Source: Agarophyton chilense (Eukaryota > Rhodophyta > Florideophyceae > Gracilariales > Gracilariaceae). From it: a stretch of 64,000 nucleotides of DNA. Under the pieces are notes generated by a model. The model saw only the letters and a list, made by a program, of their open reading frames with translations, searched no databases and was not told the DNA's origin. Positions 10,730-21,090 of this stretch are shown here, in pieces; position 1 is the stretch's first letter; the number at the start of each line of letters is the position of its first letter. Position numbers and translations under genes: made by a program. The stretch is taken from the NCBI GenBank assembly GCA_030374765.1, contig JARGXX010000090.1:124001-188000 (forward strand), given 5' to 3'.

Positions 10730-11926
10730 ATGATTTCACGTCAGGCAAAAGCGGCTCTTTCGGCGGCGGTAGGAGCATTTATGACCACGTTAAGCGTCCT
10801 TGTGACGATAAGAAAACGTCCGAGACGCCCAAGAAGTTCCCACAAACTGGTTCAGCACAAATATCAGAGACTGCTGCACCCCGATAATGAAGGCGATGAA
10901 ACACCATGGCAACGACTTTTGCAACTTGGTACAGACAGTGATTTCATTGTCGCTACCAGCTTCACACGACGTATTGTCTTTCAGACATTACTGCCGCTGT
11001 TCGTCTCCACTCGTTCAACCTGCAACTACGGGAGCCCTTACAGAACCAGCAATACTACAAAGAGACGAAAACCAATCATCCAATCCGTAGATTTGCTTGG
11101 ACTTTCGCTATACTCTCTGAAGACCAGCTGCAATATGTATCAGCTGTGTCCCTTTGTTGGTATAGTTCCATCGTCAATGAGTGTTTGGCTCGACTACTCA
11201 CTTGATGTTCTACAGAAAGCGATTAATCAGGATCAAGCTCTGCTTTTTGAAATCCGATGGCCTACTGTAGAAGAACAGAAAGCCTCTGCTGCACTTCTGG
11301 AAGACAATAGTCATTTCGGACCGCTTCTGAAGGGCGTGTTTGGTATTACGGATGGTGGAAGGTTTAGATGCCAGAATTATGGAGATATCAACTTGCAAAA
11401 CGCGTACTACGAAGGCTATACACAACAAGAGGAAGTCACAAATTTGTTTGTCTTCAACTTCTTTGGGGAGATAATTCATGCCACTATTAACTTCCCGGGC
11501 AGTTGAAATGACACAAAGCTTGCCGGTGTTTCTGGTTTGTACTACCCGAAGCTATCCAACGAAATGACTCCCGCAGGAATGGCTATATTGGGAGACTCTG
11601 CGTTTGTTAACAATACATCATGTACGAATAAAAAGATTTTGCGTGCGCGCAAAGCAAACGAAACGAGCGACATACCGGAGTCGGTAGAACTTGCGGCTAT
11701 AGACCTAATTATGAAACGCGTAATGCAGAGTGAGAGACAGAGCGCAGAGTGGGGGATCCGAGCTATAAAAGGCCCGTTTCAACGCCTTAAGACAGCACTC
11801 ACATCCGACTCGATGAAGAGCAGAATCGTCATACAACTCGCCGGGCGTTTATTGAACTGTCGCACACGTTTAATGGGGCGCAATCAAATCTCGTCCACCT
11901 ACGGTGCTGCTCCCGAATCATCGTGA
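10730..11926 (+). pseudogene. PIF/Harbinger DDE transposase, one nonsense codon
   Basis: A 398-codon frame from an ATG, interrupted only by TGA at 11504-11506, right after FPGS and before NDTKLAG, where related transposases have Trp. The DDE residues are visible: D208 in GITDGGR, D289 in GDSAF and E340 in AEWGIRAIKG. The block LQNAYYEGYTQ..EVTNLFVFN is typical of DDE_Tnp_4 transposases of this group. The enzyme would cut and paste the element by binding its terminal repeats, normally with its SANT/Myb partner. TGG to TGA is a single base change, so the copy died recently or survives by readthrough. Confidence 0.88.
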
Positions 11927-12056
11927 GTGCGGGTCCTGCCCGAATAGTAAAGTCCGCCAATGCGAACAGGCGAGCTTTACGTGGACTTAGCCCCGCATGG
12001 TAGGGCCCGCGCCAGCGGAAACGCTAGGAAGTAGAGATCCGCTCTGGTTCTTTTTG

Positions 12057-12959
12057 TTACTTCAGATTCACGCTCGAGCCCCCGCCGGATATCTTTGACA
12101 CAAGCTGCTGGAGAACCGAATTCATCCCAGCAACCATAGCTTGTGTGTCATGCATGCTCTGACTAACTTCATCCTTTAGCAATTTCACCTCCTGCTTCAC
12201 AGCGTTTGCAGTCAGGTATTCTTGCGTAGCTGTTGGGGCTTCCAAATCAGTTCCAGAGTGCATTGAGTTCGCGATCATACCAATAAACCCGGCCGTTTTC
12301 TCCACGTTCTCCACCAACACCTCTTCTGTCTTTCCCCTCTTGAATGGCAGCCATTTTGCGCCAACTGCACGTTTCTTCTCTCTTCCTGCGATAGTGTCAT
12401 ACTCCTGGCTCTTCTTCTGACCTTCCGTGATAGAATTCTTCCCCACACCCACGGCATAAGGCTCTTTGTCATCACCCAAAACGATTGCGGAAATCTTCCC
12501 TTGAATTTCACGACCAATATTTTTGGCACGTCGTACGTCCGGCGGACGAGACGGATCGCCTGTCTTCTTCTTCGCGTTGCACAGCTTGTCAAATTTGTTC
12601 TTCAGCGAGTCTTGGTTCCGAAGCGGTCGGGCGTTTGTAATGCTCCACTGCAAAAATTCGGTAGCCACCAATGCCTACAAGTTAGAACCGATTGGTTCTT
12701 CTTTTTCAACGATGTCGAGCAAGGAGGTGATATCATCTCTATTATAATTGGGTGCGCCTGAACGTCCTTTTCCCCCTTTATTAGGGGACTGTTTGCCGTT
12801 CGCTGCAGGCAATGGAGTAGGTTTAGTTGCTGCGGATGCATTAGTCGAAGGTGTAGAAACAGGAGCAGCAGGTGGGGCGGGAGCAGTTTGTGGAGCGGCG
12901 GGAGCAAGGGCAACGGTACGGGAAGGGGAGACGGTGACGGAGGCGGTCGTTGAGCTCAT
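12057..12959 (-). pseudogene. SANT/Myb-like partner protein of transposon A, one nonsense codon
   Basis: The frame starts at ATG 12959 with a Pro/Ala/Ser/Thr-rich leader, then a SANT/Myb-like segment (YNRDDITSLLDIVEKEEPIG, then SLKNKFDKLCNAKKKTGDP). A TAG at 12675-12677 interrupts it where Trp is likely. The rest has a Lys-rich linker and a C-terminal helical, probably coiled-coil, region around VKQEVKLLKDEVSQSMHDTQ. It is convergent with the transposase, about 130 bp from its stop. In PIF/Harbinger elements this protein aids DNA binding and nuclear import of the transposase (family knowledge). Confidence 0.8.
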
Positions 12960-13145
12960 AGTGGGTGAAGGTCTGAGTTCTATCGAGAGCGATGTGAAGG
13001 AGATTCATGGGCTTTGGAATGTAATTTGCAACTTTGTGCACAGAGGTTTCGGTCTACTCCTTGGCGCCAATATTTGGCTTTCTGTTTGGCTTTCTGGTGT
13101 ACTATGGGATTTCTGAACAGCGCCAAATCTTTGGCGTTTTGGTGG

Positions 13146-13168
13146 TTTGATTATTTCTGAATTCACCC
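13146..13168 (-). repeat. Right terminal inverted repeat of transposon A
   Basis: Plus strand TTTGATTATTTCTGAATTCA plus CCC, the inverse of 10570-10592, followed by ATT. Confidence 0.92.
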
Positions 13169-13783
13169 ATTGATACATCACAGACTAAGGTTACTCTTAT
13201 TTAAATTTCTAAAAAGTGCATGAGTGACTTTTGGCTTCCATTTTGATTCCGGGACGAAGAATTTCTGTGTAGCGACGGATTTGGTCTTTTATTGGCGTTG
13301 TAAGCCTCAAAGGGCAAATAAAACTAGCGCTGCTAATGGGAAACTTCGTTTTGTCCACGGACGCGTTTGGCGATTGTGGCAGAATTGGTGTTGAGCTCCA
13401 AAGGAGCGAGGGACTAAATCCGTGGGGGAGAAGACCGGAGCAGAATGTGCAATCGGATTGATGGGGGTCGTCAGCAATGTTATTTTGGGATTAATTTAGA
13501 CCTATTTTGAACCTTTCCATACGTACTGATTACGCGTTTTGCACCTGCCTTTCCTATACCAGCGAGTTTACGGTAGGACATTGCTGCAAATATTGAAACA
13601 GTTGTGTGAATTATAATTACAGCATTACAGACCATTGCAGAAATTCTGCAAAAGCTTGTGACAAACAATGCTCAAATGTGACCGTTTAGCCACAACCCGT
13701 CTGTAAAGGCTGTGAACAAGTACCCAATAAGTTCGCGCCAAAAGACGCCTCTTTTCCATCCCTATGTAACGATAAGCCCTTCC

Positions 13784-14968
13784 ATGCCTGAGGTTTTTTT
13801 GCAAGGCAGCAACACCGTCACCCCCAAAATGGGGGGTAAGGAACCAAACCAGGCTGAGTTTCCTAAGCCACCCCAGTCTCAAGTCATCACCACACCTGAG
13901 TCCCAACCTCTCCCCGATCTTCCACCTCTACCCACAACTGCAGCAGTCTCCTTTGTACCTCCTTTACCTTACCAACTCTCCCACCATCTCCCTCTATTGC
14001 CGAACCCCCTGCCCACTGCACCTGCTTCCTTTTCAGCCACGGACACTCCCGCACCGCCGCCACCATTGCGGTGCCCGTCGGAATCATCTGACGGCGCTAA
14101 CCATCCCTCCCCGGCTTCAAACAACAAGCAAAAAAGGGGGAGGAAGTCTGTCTTCACGCCGGAGCAGGACTTGATGATCCTGCGGGAGGTGGCGGCTCAG
14201 AAAGCTCACATCGCGAGCTACGGTCAGAAGGGGAAGCGGTTTGAGTCCGTCAAGAACGCGTTGGTGATATCTAACAAGTTTAAGAAGGACCTAGAAGGCA
14301 AGAACGTTCAAGATCGCTACAATCGCCTTCAAAAGAATTTCAACAGTAGCGATCTGAAGCTCTCTAGGATGTTAGGGGTAGGTGGGGAGGTGACGGAAGC
14401 CGAGGAGCTGCTTTCAGCAATGCGAGAGGCGACTGCTGATCTGACGAAGCAGAAGGAGTCCGAGAAGGAACGGGCAAAGGCTATGGAGGATCGGAAGCTT
14501 TCCGCTGGGCGTCGTATCGTAGAAATGGCTACAAGTAGAAGGAAAAAGAGCAGTTAGGGAGAAACCGGCGAAGAATTTAGCGGCGCAGAGGATGTTGGGG
14601 GTGCGTCTGTTGAATCACCGGAGGATGTAGACGACGGAAACGGCGATGGTAGTCGACATGTGAAACGCCAAAGGCGTAGCAAGCGAGCGGCGTCATCTGA
14701 GTTTGGCCTCGACCTGGCTTCTTTTGGAGAGGCCATACATGCCTCCGATACCGCGCAATTGAGTTTGGACGAGCAGAAGCTTGCACTTGAACGCGACAGA
14801 CTCACACTTGAGCGTGAGGAGCGAGAAAAAGACCGCATCCAGCGACGCAACAAGATGCGACATGAGCGGGAAATGAGGCGCGATGAACGGTAATCACAGA
14901 GCAAGGTAGAGTTGGAGAAGTTTAGGCTGATGATGGATATGTTCCGTAGTAAAATAGACAAAGAGTAA
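13784..14968 (+). pseudogene. SANT/Myb-like partner protein of transposon B, two nonsense codons
   Basis: From ATG 13784 the frame encodes a Pro-rich leader, then KRGRKSVFTPEQDLMILREV, a Myb/SANT-like start, and a helical segment with QDRYNRLQKNF. A TAG at 14555-14557 interrupts it. The same frame continues with an acidic stretch, a KRQRRSKRA basic patch and a strongly charged coiled coil (LALERDRLTLEREEREKDR), then a TAA at 14891-14893 and a final segment to TAA 14966-14968. It converges on the transposase, as in transposon A. The basic patch could serve nuclear import. The stops suggest the copy is inactive unless truncated forms work. Confidence 0.75.
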
Positions 14969-15252
14969 AGACAGCATCAAACTGTTTCGTCCTCCAAACT
15001 TCCACACCTCCACCACGTCTTCACTTCAACATCCCGGCGTTCACTAAGCACCTAAAAACCCCCTGAGCTGCCCGACACCCCTCCTAGAGACCCACAACGC
15101 ACCTACAGCATCAGCGGCTGGGGCTCCGCCCCGATCCCCGCTCCTCGCGGAGGGCCGCGGTTTTCCCTACGACCACGCTCCCTCGTCCCGCGTTACTCAT
15201 CCTTATGTGCAAGGTATTCGTCAAGGGACGGCGGCTCGTATTCGAAGTACTG

Positions 15253-16386
15253 CTACACCGTGTTGTGGTGCCTGCAGTTCTTAATGTTGGCAAGCAACAT
15301 GGCTGCACTGTACAAAAGTCTGACTGGTGACTGCCGGATTCTCATCTTGCGCTTGAAGTCCACCGTACTCCAGTGCAACTTAACCTCCATAAAAATCCAT
15401 TCCACACATACCCTTATCTTGCTCATCGCTGCATTAAACGCCTGCATCTCCTCTGACAGCACTGCACCTTGAAATGGGACCTCCAGATATACCCTAAAGT
15501 TATAACCACTATCGCCGTATATACAGAACTGATACTCACTACCTAGCAATGCTGCCTCTAGTTGTCTATCCATCCCACTATTGACATAAAGTGTCCTGTC
15601 ATGACGACGTCCTTCAACAGGTCCGTGGGCATGTTGTATCAACCCGTCTGGGGATATCACCACTTGGAACTTCAGGGCATGCTTCTTCTTGTGGCCATTA
15701 TATACTGCATTTTGTAGAGCATGTCCTCTAGGTCTTGCAACGCCGATGACTGTTCCGTCGATAAAGCCAACACAATTGTCCAAGGCACCACTTTTTCCCT
15801 CCACAGCGGCAACGTACCTCCACCCATGTTGCTGGATAAACTGAGGACAAATGTCCTTACTTAATAGGTGCCCACGGGCCTCATAGAACTCTTCGAGGGC
15901 CTCCCAAAATATGTCGGACAGTTGCGAGTAGTGCTTGCCGAATAGGAGCTCTAAATCTTTCCATCGGCAAGGGGACGCGAAAAGACGAAGCAGTACACAA
16001 GTAGATAAGAGAGGGTTAGTTCTATAACTGTTACGCTGCGTGCTAGTACGCGTAGACGGCCATGATATAGCATCTATGATTTGAGGCATATCACGCTTGC
16101 AAAAGCGGAAGTACAATAGACACTGTTCGTCAGTTAGCGCGTTAAAGTTAAAGGTAAAGTCTGAGGAGGATATACGGCTGACTAGTAACCGTCGCAGCTC
16201 ATAGTCGAGGGCAAAGGACTGAAACACAGCAATAGCTTTATAAAGAAGGCTACTGTTAGTTTTAGTTGTCGTTCTATTGTTTCGCTGCATACGTATGCGC
16301 GCGACGAGTTGCATTGCGACTTGCCAGCCGACGGCGCATCGCACTTGGAGATGCTTGGCATGGTCTTTTTGTCGATGCAAAGGCAT
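15253..16386 (-). CDS. PIF/Harbinger DDE transposase, intact
   Basis: An uninterrupted 377-residue ORF from ATG 16386. The catalytic residues are D210 in GFIDGTV, D292 in YGDSGY and E329 in CVEWIF, with the flanking ARPRG..VYNGHKKKHALKFQ block typical of DDE_Tnp_4. The N-terminal third has helices likely to bind DNA. Length fits the family (about 350-450). It is convergent with the SANT/Myb-like gene at 13784-14968. Among all element genes in the window it is the best candidate for an active protein, though its partner gene is broken. Confidence 0.9.
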   Translation of the reverse strand: MPLHRQKDHAKHLQVRCAVGWQVAMQLVARIRMQRNNRTTTKTNSSLLYKAIAVFQSFALDYELRRLLVSRISSSDFTFNFNALTDEQCLLYFRFCKRDMPQIIDAISWPSTRTSTQRNSYRTNPLLSTCVLLRLFASPCRWKDLELLFGKHYSQLSDIFWEALEEFYEARGHLLSKDICPQFIQQHGWRYVAAVEGKSGALDNCVGFIDGTVIGVARPRGHALQNAVYNGHKKKHALKFQVVISPDGLIQHAHGPVEGRRHDRTLYVNSGMDRQLEAALLGSEYQFCIYGDSGYNFRVYLEVPFQGAVLSEEMQAFNAAMSKIRVCVEWIFMEVKLHWSTVDFKRKMRIRQSPVRLLYSAAMLLANIKNCRHHNTV

Positions 16387-16541
16387 GATGTGGGGAATAA
16401 TGCTAGCAAGCGGTAGTGCTACAGATGATGTGCCAGTAGGAGGGTGCGAATATGAGGGGGCTAATACTCAGGGAGCTTTTTGCATTGCTCATTTTTAGCC
16501 ATGCCGTAACGTTTGGCTTCTGCAGTAAATCTAACTGATGC

Positions 16542-16592
16542 GCAAAACTTGTGAGGATTGTCTAATGCACACAAGTACCTCACAAGTTTTGC
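16542..16592. repeat. Perfect 15-bp hairpin near right end of transposon B
   Basis: GCAAAACTTGTGAGG (16542-16556) is exactly inverted at 16578-16592 across a 21-base loop. The right arm overlaps the candidate terminal repeat, so the left arm duplicates the terminal motif in inverse orientation. Confidence 0.7.
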
Positions 16593-16969
16593 AGAAAACT
16601 CCTACCGTAAGATCCCTACTATCGGGTTCGTACGGACTGTTGCCGGGGGAAATGCTCGGGGAAGAATTCGGATTTCTGTAGTTCATATTAGGAATTCTTG
16701 TGATGATTTGTCTATGCCGTCGTAAGTGATTCGCATTTCCTTTGGTAACCTTTGCAGGAATTATTTCAAAGTAAATGAATCAGTGTGATTGAGTTTTATA
16801 CCCTTTAAATGGTTAGAAAAGGGAAATACAGCCTCATTTTTCATTTATTTTCCAAAGTGACATGCCTGTAGAGTGCAAAAAATAGGGGATGTTGTAATTG
16901 AGTTTCCGGCACTGTACGAGTGCGAAGGTAGCAGTAGGTGTCTTCCTGGTTAAACGCTTCTCCAAATAT

Positions 16970-18442
16970 ATGCACCGCACAGACGAAGATAAAGCAAGAC
17001 AGAGACAGAGACAGAGAGAAGCACGCATGTCCTCGGCAGACTTTCAATGTGAGCATGAAGAGTTGCTTACTGTCAAGGATTACCGCCCTTCTTTGCGTAG
17101 CTCAAGCAGCAGCGATATATCCAGAAGCTCGGATGAGGAGTTCAGCTACGAAGTCGAGAAGCCTTGTCCCTTTGCTGGAATTCCCAGAAAGTCAAAACTA
17201 GGTAAGATGTATCTTACTCGGTATAGACGAGGTCTTTGGGAAGAAAGGCCTATTATTACTACGGTGGAAACCCCTTTTAAACTGCGCTTCTGGACAATCA
17301 TGGGCCCAAATGAAGTCTACGATGACGACGAAGGACAGGGTGTGGGTACGGGTGAGACCCTCATCATTCCAACAACGGGGCTTGGTCCTTTTTGTTTTCA
17401 ACCGCAAGGTCTTCATCTGGCTCCAAGGCCAAAAGGATCTGTTGGAAAAATGTCTCCGCTTCAGAGAAGCTACATGAAGAGAGCTCCTCCTCCACGAAGT
17501 GAACATCCAAATCAATACCATGGAGTGTCATTGAGCTGTGCGAGGCCCCCCGCGTTGGGTGTTACCGAAATGCTCAATACGGACGCTAGATGTGTCGAGG
17601 AACCTTGTGGCCTATCTGACTCCTCTTCAAACAGCGATTCACACAATAGCCTTACGTATTTCCCATCTCTTAGCAGCTCAAATTCTACTTCAAAAATTAA
17701 CTTTTGCTTGGACTCAAACACCGACGATGATAGCTGTGGGGAAGATACTCAACCTAACTTTCAGCTTGCAAGGAAGGGGGAAGCAGCTTTTTCCAACCTG
17801 TCAAATAGACAAAACCTAAAACTCCGGCAATCTGGTAAAGATGCTGATGCAAAACTGTTGCAATCAAGTACCGCAAGTTTGACTCAAACTCAAGCTCACA
17901 TCCAATCGCTGACGAATCGAGTCGAGCAGCTTATGAGTCTCGCGAACTCTCTTCAGGACAAATTGACGTGCTGCGACAAAGAAAACACACAGTTACAGCA
18001 TCAGGTACAAGCATGGCAAACTCTTCAGTCCTCGTCAGAGGAATGTACTTTTACAAAAAGCTCCGCTGATCAATCTTTTCCGGTGGCTGATAGCGGTGAA
18101 GAATTGGAACGCAAACGCCCGAGCCTCAGGACAAATCTCTTTGCCACAGAGGAGGAAAGGCTTAGGATGGAGCTCATGGAACAAGGCCAGAAAACTGCCG
18201 AAGTACTGCTCGAAAATGAGATGCTATTAGGAGTGATTCTCAAGCTCAAATGTGAGCTGGATCTTGAGCACACTATGTACGAAAAATTACAGAATGCAAT
18301 CGCTCTTCAGCCTGCTGGCATGTGGCAAAGACTAAAAAGATTAGTGATATCCCCAAATGGTTCTACAGATTCTAAAAAGAATCAGCGTGGTTGGTTATTT
18401 GCAAGAAGCAAAAGCCGCAAACTGGAACGCATTGGTTCTTAG
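16970..18442 (+). CDS. Unrecognised coiled-coil host protein
   Basis: The ORF runs open from about 16898, but the first ATG is 16970 (MHRTDEDKAR), giving 490 residues; a second ATG at 17027 is also possible. I do not recognise a domain. The first 60 residues hold a charged RQRQRQREAR helix and Ser-rich acidic stretches (SSSSSDISRSSDEEFSYE) suited to phosphorylation. The middle is low in complexity. About residues 275-340 and 380-445 look like coiled coil (QAHIQSLTNRVEQLMSLANS; EEERLRMELMEQGQKTAEVL). The C-terminus is basic (KSRKLERIGS). No signal peptide or membrane segment is seen. It stops at TAG. It borders the transposons on one side and the RlmN-like gene on the other. Confidence 0.75.
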   Translation: MHRTDEDKARQRQRQREARMSSADFQCEHEELLTVKDYRPSLRSSSSSDISRSSDEEFSYEVEKPCPFAGIPRKSKLGKMYLTRYRRGLWEERPIITTVETPFKLRFWTIMGPNEVYDDDEGQGVGTGETLIIPTTGLGPFCFQPQGLHLAPRPKGSVGKMSPLQRSYMKRAPPPRSEHPNQYHGVSLSCARPPALGVTEMLNTDARCVEEPCGLSDSSSNSDSHNSLTYFPSLSSSNSTSKINFCLDSNTDDDSCGEDTQPNFQLARKGEAAFSNLSNRQNLKLRQSGKDADAKLLQSSTASLTQTQAHIQSLTNRVEQLMSLANSLQDKLTCCDKENTQLQHQVQAWQTLQSSSEECTFTKSSADQSFPVADSGEELERKRPSLRTNLFATEEERLRMELMEQGQKTAEVLLENEMLLGVILKLKCELDLEHTMYEKLQNAIALQPAGMWQRLKRLVISPNGSTDSKKNQRGWLFARSKSRKLERIGS

Positions 18443-19419
18443 CCAAAGACTGCATCTTGGTGTGGATGTCACAGAAGCTGCTTATCGCGTGTCTTGAAGC
18501 CTGAAAACTTGTTTGGTTCACGAACCTAGAAAGAAGTTGCACATCGAAGTGTTGTCTATACAACTGATGCAGAGACAACACTTGATGTCGTTAGTGAGGA
18601 ATATTTTCTGATTCCCCCATTTATTTGTTTGAAAAGGAGAAAATGAGGGAGGGGTTTCATCACCTGATTTGAAGATTGGGCAGTACGAATTTTGTTTTTT
18701 TCCCCTCACCTTTTTCTAAATACGTATAGTAGATCTGAAAATGTATAAGCGGATGCAAGATAATAGTCATATTTCTTCTTTTCTCGCCAATGAGCGCAGA
18801 GTTATGTGCTTTTAGATTGATGGCTGTTCACTTCTTTCGAGCTAGTGTCCGAGATTAGAATGCATATGCATCTCCGATTAAAACTGGAGACCTGGGTTTC
18901 TTTATCAGAGAAAGAAAAACATGAAAATCGAGTTACCAAGAAGGATGCACTATCGATGAATTTATTATAAAAGCACCCATTGCATTTGAAAAAGGGTGCA
19001 AACGAGAGAGACTGCTACATTTACTCATAGCGACCAAGCTGAACGCTTGAATATTTTTCAGTACCGTGTACAGGGTAAACGGATAATAATCCGTAAGGTC
19101 TTTGGTCTTAATATAAAAACGTGCTGGCTAGCTAGCTAGCTGAGTCGAAATACGAAAGAGAAAAAACTAATCACGATAATTTTGGGTTCCATGGGCGAGA
19201 GATTGATTATTTTGAAGTTAAAATAGGTTAGGATTCCGCAAACCCATTCCTACCCCGAGATTGAGGACCCATTCGAAAAGAAATAGGTTAGCGATAGCAA
19301 TCTATCCCTCAAGGATAGCAATCCCTCGATGAAGGTTAAGCGGCGCTTAGCTCAGCAGAAGTACCGTATTAGAAGACGTGAAGTGTTATTAACCTAGAGC
19401 AAGGCCGCGAGAGCCTTAT
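18443..19419. other. Intergenic region upstream of the RlmN-like gene
   Basis: About 980 bp with no supportable gene. It contains a short CTAG-rich run (GCTAGCTAGCTAGCTGAG near 19125-19142) and short direct repeats around 19220-19330 (AATAGGTTA, GATAGCAATC). It probably holds the 3' end of the preceding gene and the promoter of the next. Confidence 0.5.
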
Positions 19420-21069
19420 ATGACAGCAGAGAAAATGGTCGCGCGTAAAATATCGCCGGGCTGTCTTTTTTTCCAATTTGCCTCGAGCAGATTTGCTTTG
19501 GCAGGGCAAAGCTGCTACAGACGATCTTTGTGCCAGGGCTTTGAGCGACTGTGTGCGTCCGGAACGTGGACAATGATGGCGTGCAGGATGTTTCATGGAG
19601 GCATTGCTTTGTTTGACAGAAGGGCACCGACAATGCTTGCATTCTTGCCAAATCCGCTGTTGTTTCCCACATCACCATCTAGTTTCAGACGCTCATCTCC
19701 CTCAATATCGTGGATGTGCATGAGGTCAAAAGTGACTTCCTCCCGTGGCGGCACACACGTCAAGAGGCGCCGACTTGCAACGCGGCGAAGCGTACAGCCT
19801 GATGGAACGATCCATCATTTAAAAGGGGATGTTTCTTCGGAAGTAGTTCGCGTCAAAGAGTTTGAGCTGCCTATGGATTCTAACGGGCTGGTCTTACTCA
19901 AAAGTCTTACCTTATCTGAGATGGAAGCCTGGGTTGAAAACCATCTCGGGGAAAAACGGTTTCGTGCCAAACAGCTTTGGCAATGGATTTATAAGCCGGA
20001 ACGACTGGCTGCGTCCTTTGACGAAATGACGGACTTGTCGAAAACCTTCCGCGAGGTTTTGAAGAAACATGCTCGGGTAGACGCACTTGGTCTCAACTCT
20101 GTGCACAAGAGCGAGGACGGAACACGGAAGATTACATACCGTCTCGACTCTGGAGGTGTGATAGAAACAGTTCTGATTCCAGCCGAGGGTCGCACAACAA
20201 TTTGCGTGTCCAGTCAGTGGGGATGCGCTTTAAATTGTCAGTTCTGCCTGACTGGACGAACCGGATATAAACGCTCGTTGACGCAAGGGGAGATTGTGGA
20301 TCAGTTAGTGCAATCGATGCGTCTGTTCGGGGGGGAAAGTCGAATAACAAATGTTGTATTTATGGGGGAGGGAGAACCTGCGCACAATCTAGACAATGTG
20401 CTTCGTGCAGTGAATACAATGATACATGACCAAGGCCTTCACCTAAGTCCGAAAAAGGTGACAGTGTCCACTTCTGGGCTAGTGCCGGAAATCAAACGCT
20501 TTGCTAATGAAAGCAAAGCAAACCTTGCTGTTTCTCTACACGCTACAAATGACGAGCTGAGGAGTTGGTTGATGCCAATAAACCGCAAGTACGGTCTGTC
20601 GGAACTGATGCAAACGTTGCGCGACGTGTTTCCTCGCAGACATGGGCAACAGCGCAAGGTGATGTTCCAGTATGTGATGCTAAAGGGGGTGAATGACTCT
20701 TTGATTGACGCAAAAGAACTGCTGCGGCTAACGGCCGGGGTGCCTTGCAAAATCAATTTGATCCAGTTCAATACGCACGAGGGCACAGAGTTTGAAGCTA
20801 GTGATGGGGACACGATGGAGGCGTTCCACGAGTACCTCAGCGGGAAAGGAATGACGGTGACGATTCGACGCTCCAGAGGCGATGACAAGATGATGGCGTG
20901 CGGTCAGTTGGGTCGGCTTGGCAGCGTGCAGGCGCCGCGTACGCGGGTGCCCGAGAGATATGCACACGCGGTGAAGGGAGCGGGATACGCGCGGCGACAG
21001 GGCGGAGACGCAGTGAGTGCCCACGCTGTGGGCGCTCGCACGGCAGGTACTGACGCCAGAAAGCACTAG
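19420..21069 (+). CDS. rlmN: RlmN-like radical-SAM RNA methyltransferase, organelle-targeted
   Basis: A 549-residue intronless ORF. From about residue 150 it matches bacterial RlmN, which methylates C2 of adenosine in 23S rRNA and some tRNAs. The radical-SAM cluster motif is C269-X3-C273-X2-C276 (WGCALNCQFC). The two extra cysteines of the methyl-transfer mechanism are present as C262 (TICVSSQ) and C494 (RGDDKMMACGQL), with the same C262/C269 spacing as in E. coli. GEGEP and SLHATNDELRSWLMPIN are also seen. Bacterial RlmN is about 380 residues; here roughly 140 extra Ser/Arg-rich N-terminal residues resemble a plastid or mitochondrial transit peptide. Several in-frame ATGs (codons 6, 52, 58, 72) leave the start uncertain. 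About 45 low-complexity C-terminal residues are extra. It ends TAG, 21 bp from the convergent CX9C gene. Confidence 0.93.
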   Translation: MTAEKMVARKISPGCLFFQFASSRFALAGQSCYRRSLCQGFERLCASGTWTMMACRMFHGGIALFDRRAPTMLAFLPNPLLFPTSPSSFRRSSPSISWMCMRSKVTSSRGGTHVKRRRLATRRSVQPDGTIHHLKGDVSSEVVRVKEFELPMDSNGLVLLKSLTLSEMEAWVENHLGEKRFRAKQLWQWIYKPERLAASFDEMTDLSKTFREVLKKHARVDALGLNSVHKSEDGTRKITYRLDSGGVIETVLIPAEGRTTICVSSQWGCALNCQFCLTGRTGYKRSLTQGEIVDQLVQSMRLFGGESRITNVVFMGEGEPAHNLDNVLRAVNTMIHDQGLHLSPKKVTVSTSGLVPEIKRFANESKANLAVSLHATNDELRSWLMPINRKYGLSELMQTLRDVFPRRHGQQRKVMFQYVMLKGVNDSLIDAKELLRLTAGVPCKINLIQFNTHEGTEFEASDGDTMEAFHEYLSGKGMTVTIRRSRGDDKMMACGQLGRLGSVQAPRTRVPERYAHAVKGAGYARRQGGDAVSAHAVGARTAGTDARKH

Positions 21070-21090
21070 AGGAAAGGCTTTTTGTGGATG

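Larger units (their letters stand above)
10570..13168 (+). mobile_element. PIF/Harbinger-type DNA transposon A, with 3-bp target duplication
   Basis: A 23-bp terminal inverted repeat (starts GGGTGAATGCAGAAATAATC; one mismatch between ends) bounds 2599 bp. ATT flanks both sides (10567-10569 and 13169-13171), the 3-bp duplication expected for this superfamily. Inside are a plus-strand DDE transposase and a convergent minus-strand SANT/Myb-like gene, the standard two-gene PIF/Harbinger content. Each gene has one nonsense codon where Trp is plausible, so the copy looks recently inactivated. Confidence 0.92.
13644..16596 (-). mobile_element. PIF/Harbinger-type DNA transposon B
   Basis: It holds an intact DDE transposase on the minus strand and a convergent SANT/Myb-like gene on the plus strand. 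Candidate ends are TTCTGCAAAAGCTTGTGA at 13644-13661 and its inverse, TCACAAGTTTTGCAGAA with one base missing, at 16580-16596. No clean 3-bp duplication is visible at these ends, so the true termini may be a little further out. The gene content is certain; the borders are not. Confidence 0.65.

Noticed and set aside
19330..19400. A tRNA-like A-box (TAGCTCAGCAG) upstream of the RlmN-like gene.
   Set aside because: No B-box follows at the right distance and no cloverleaf can be drawn.
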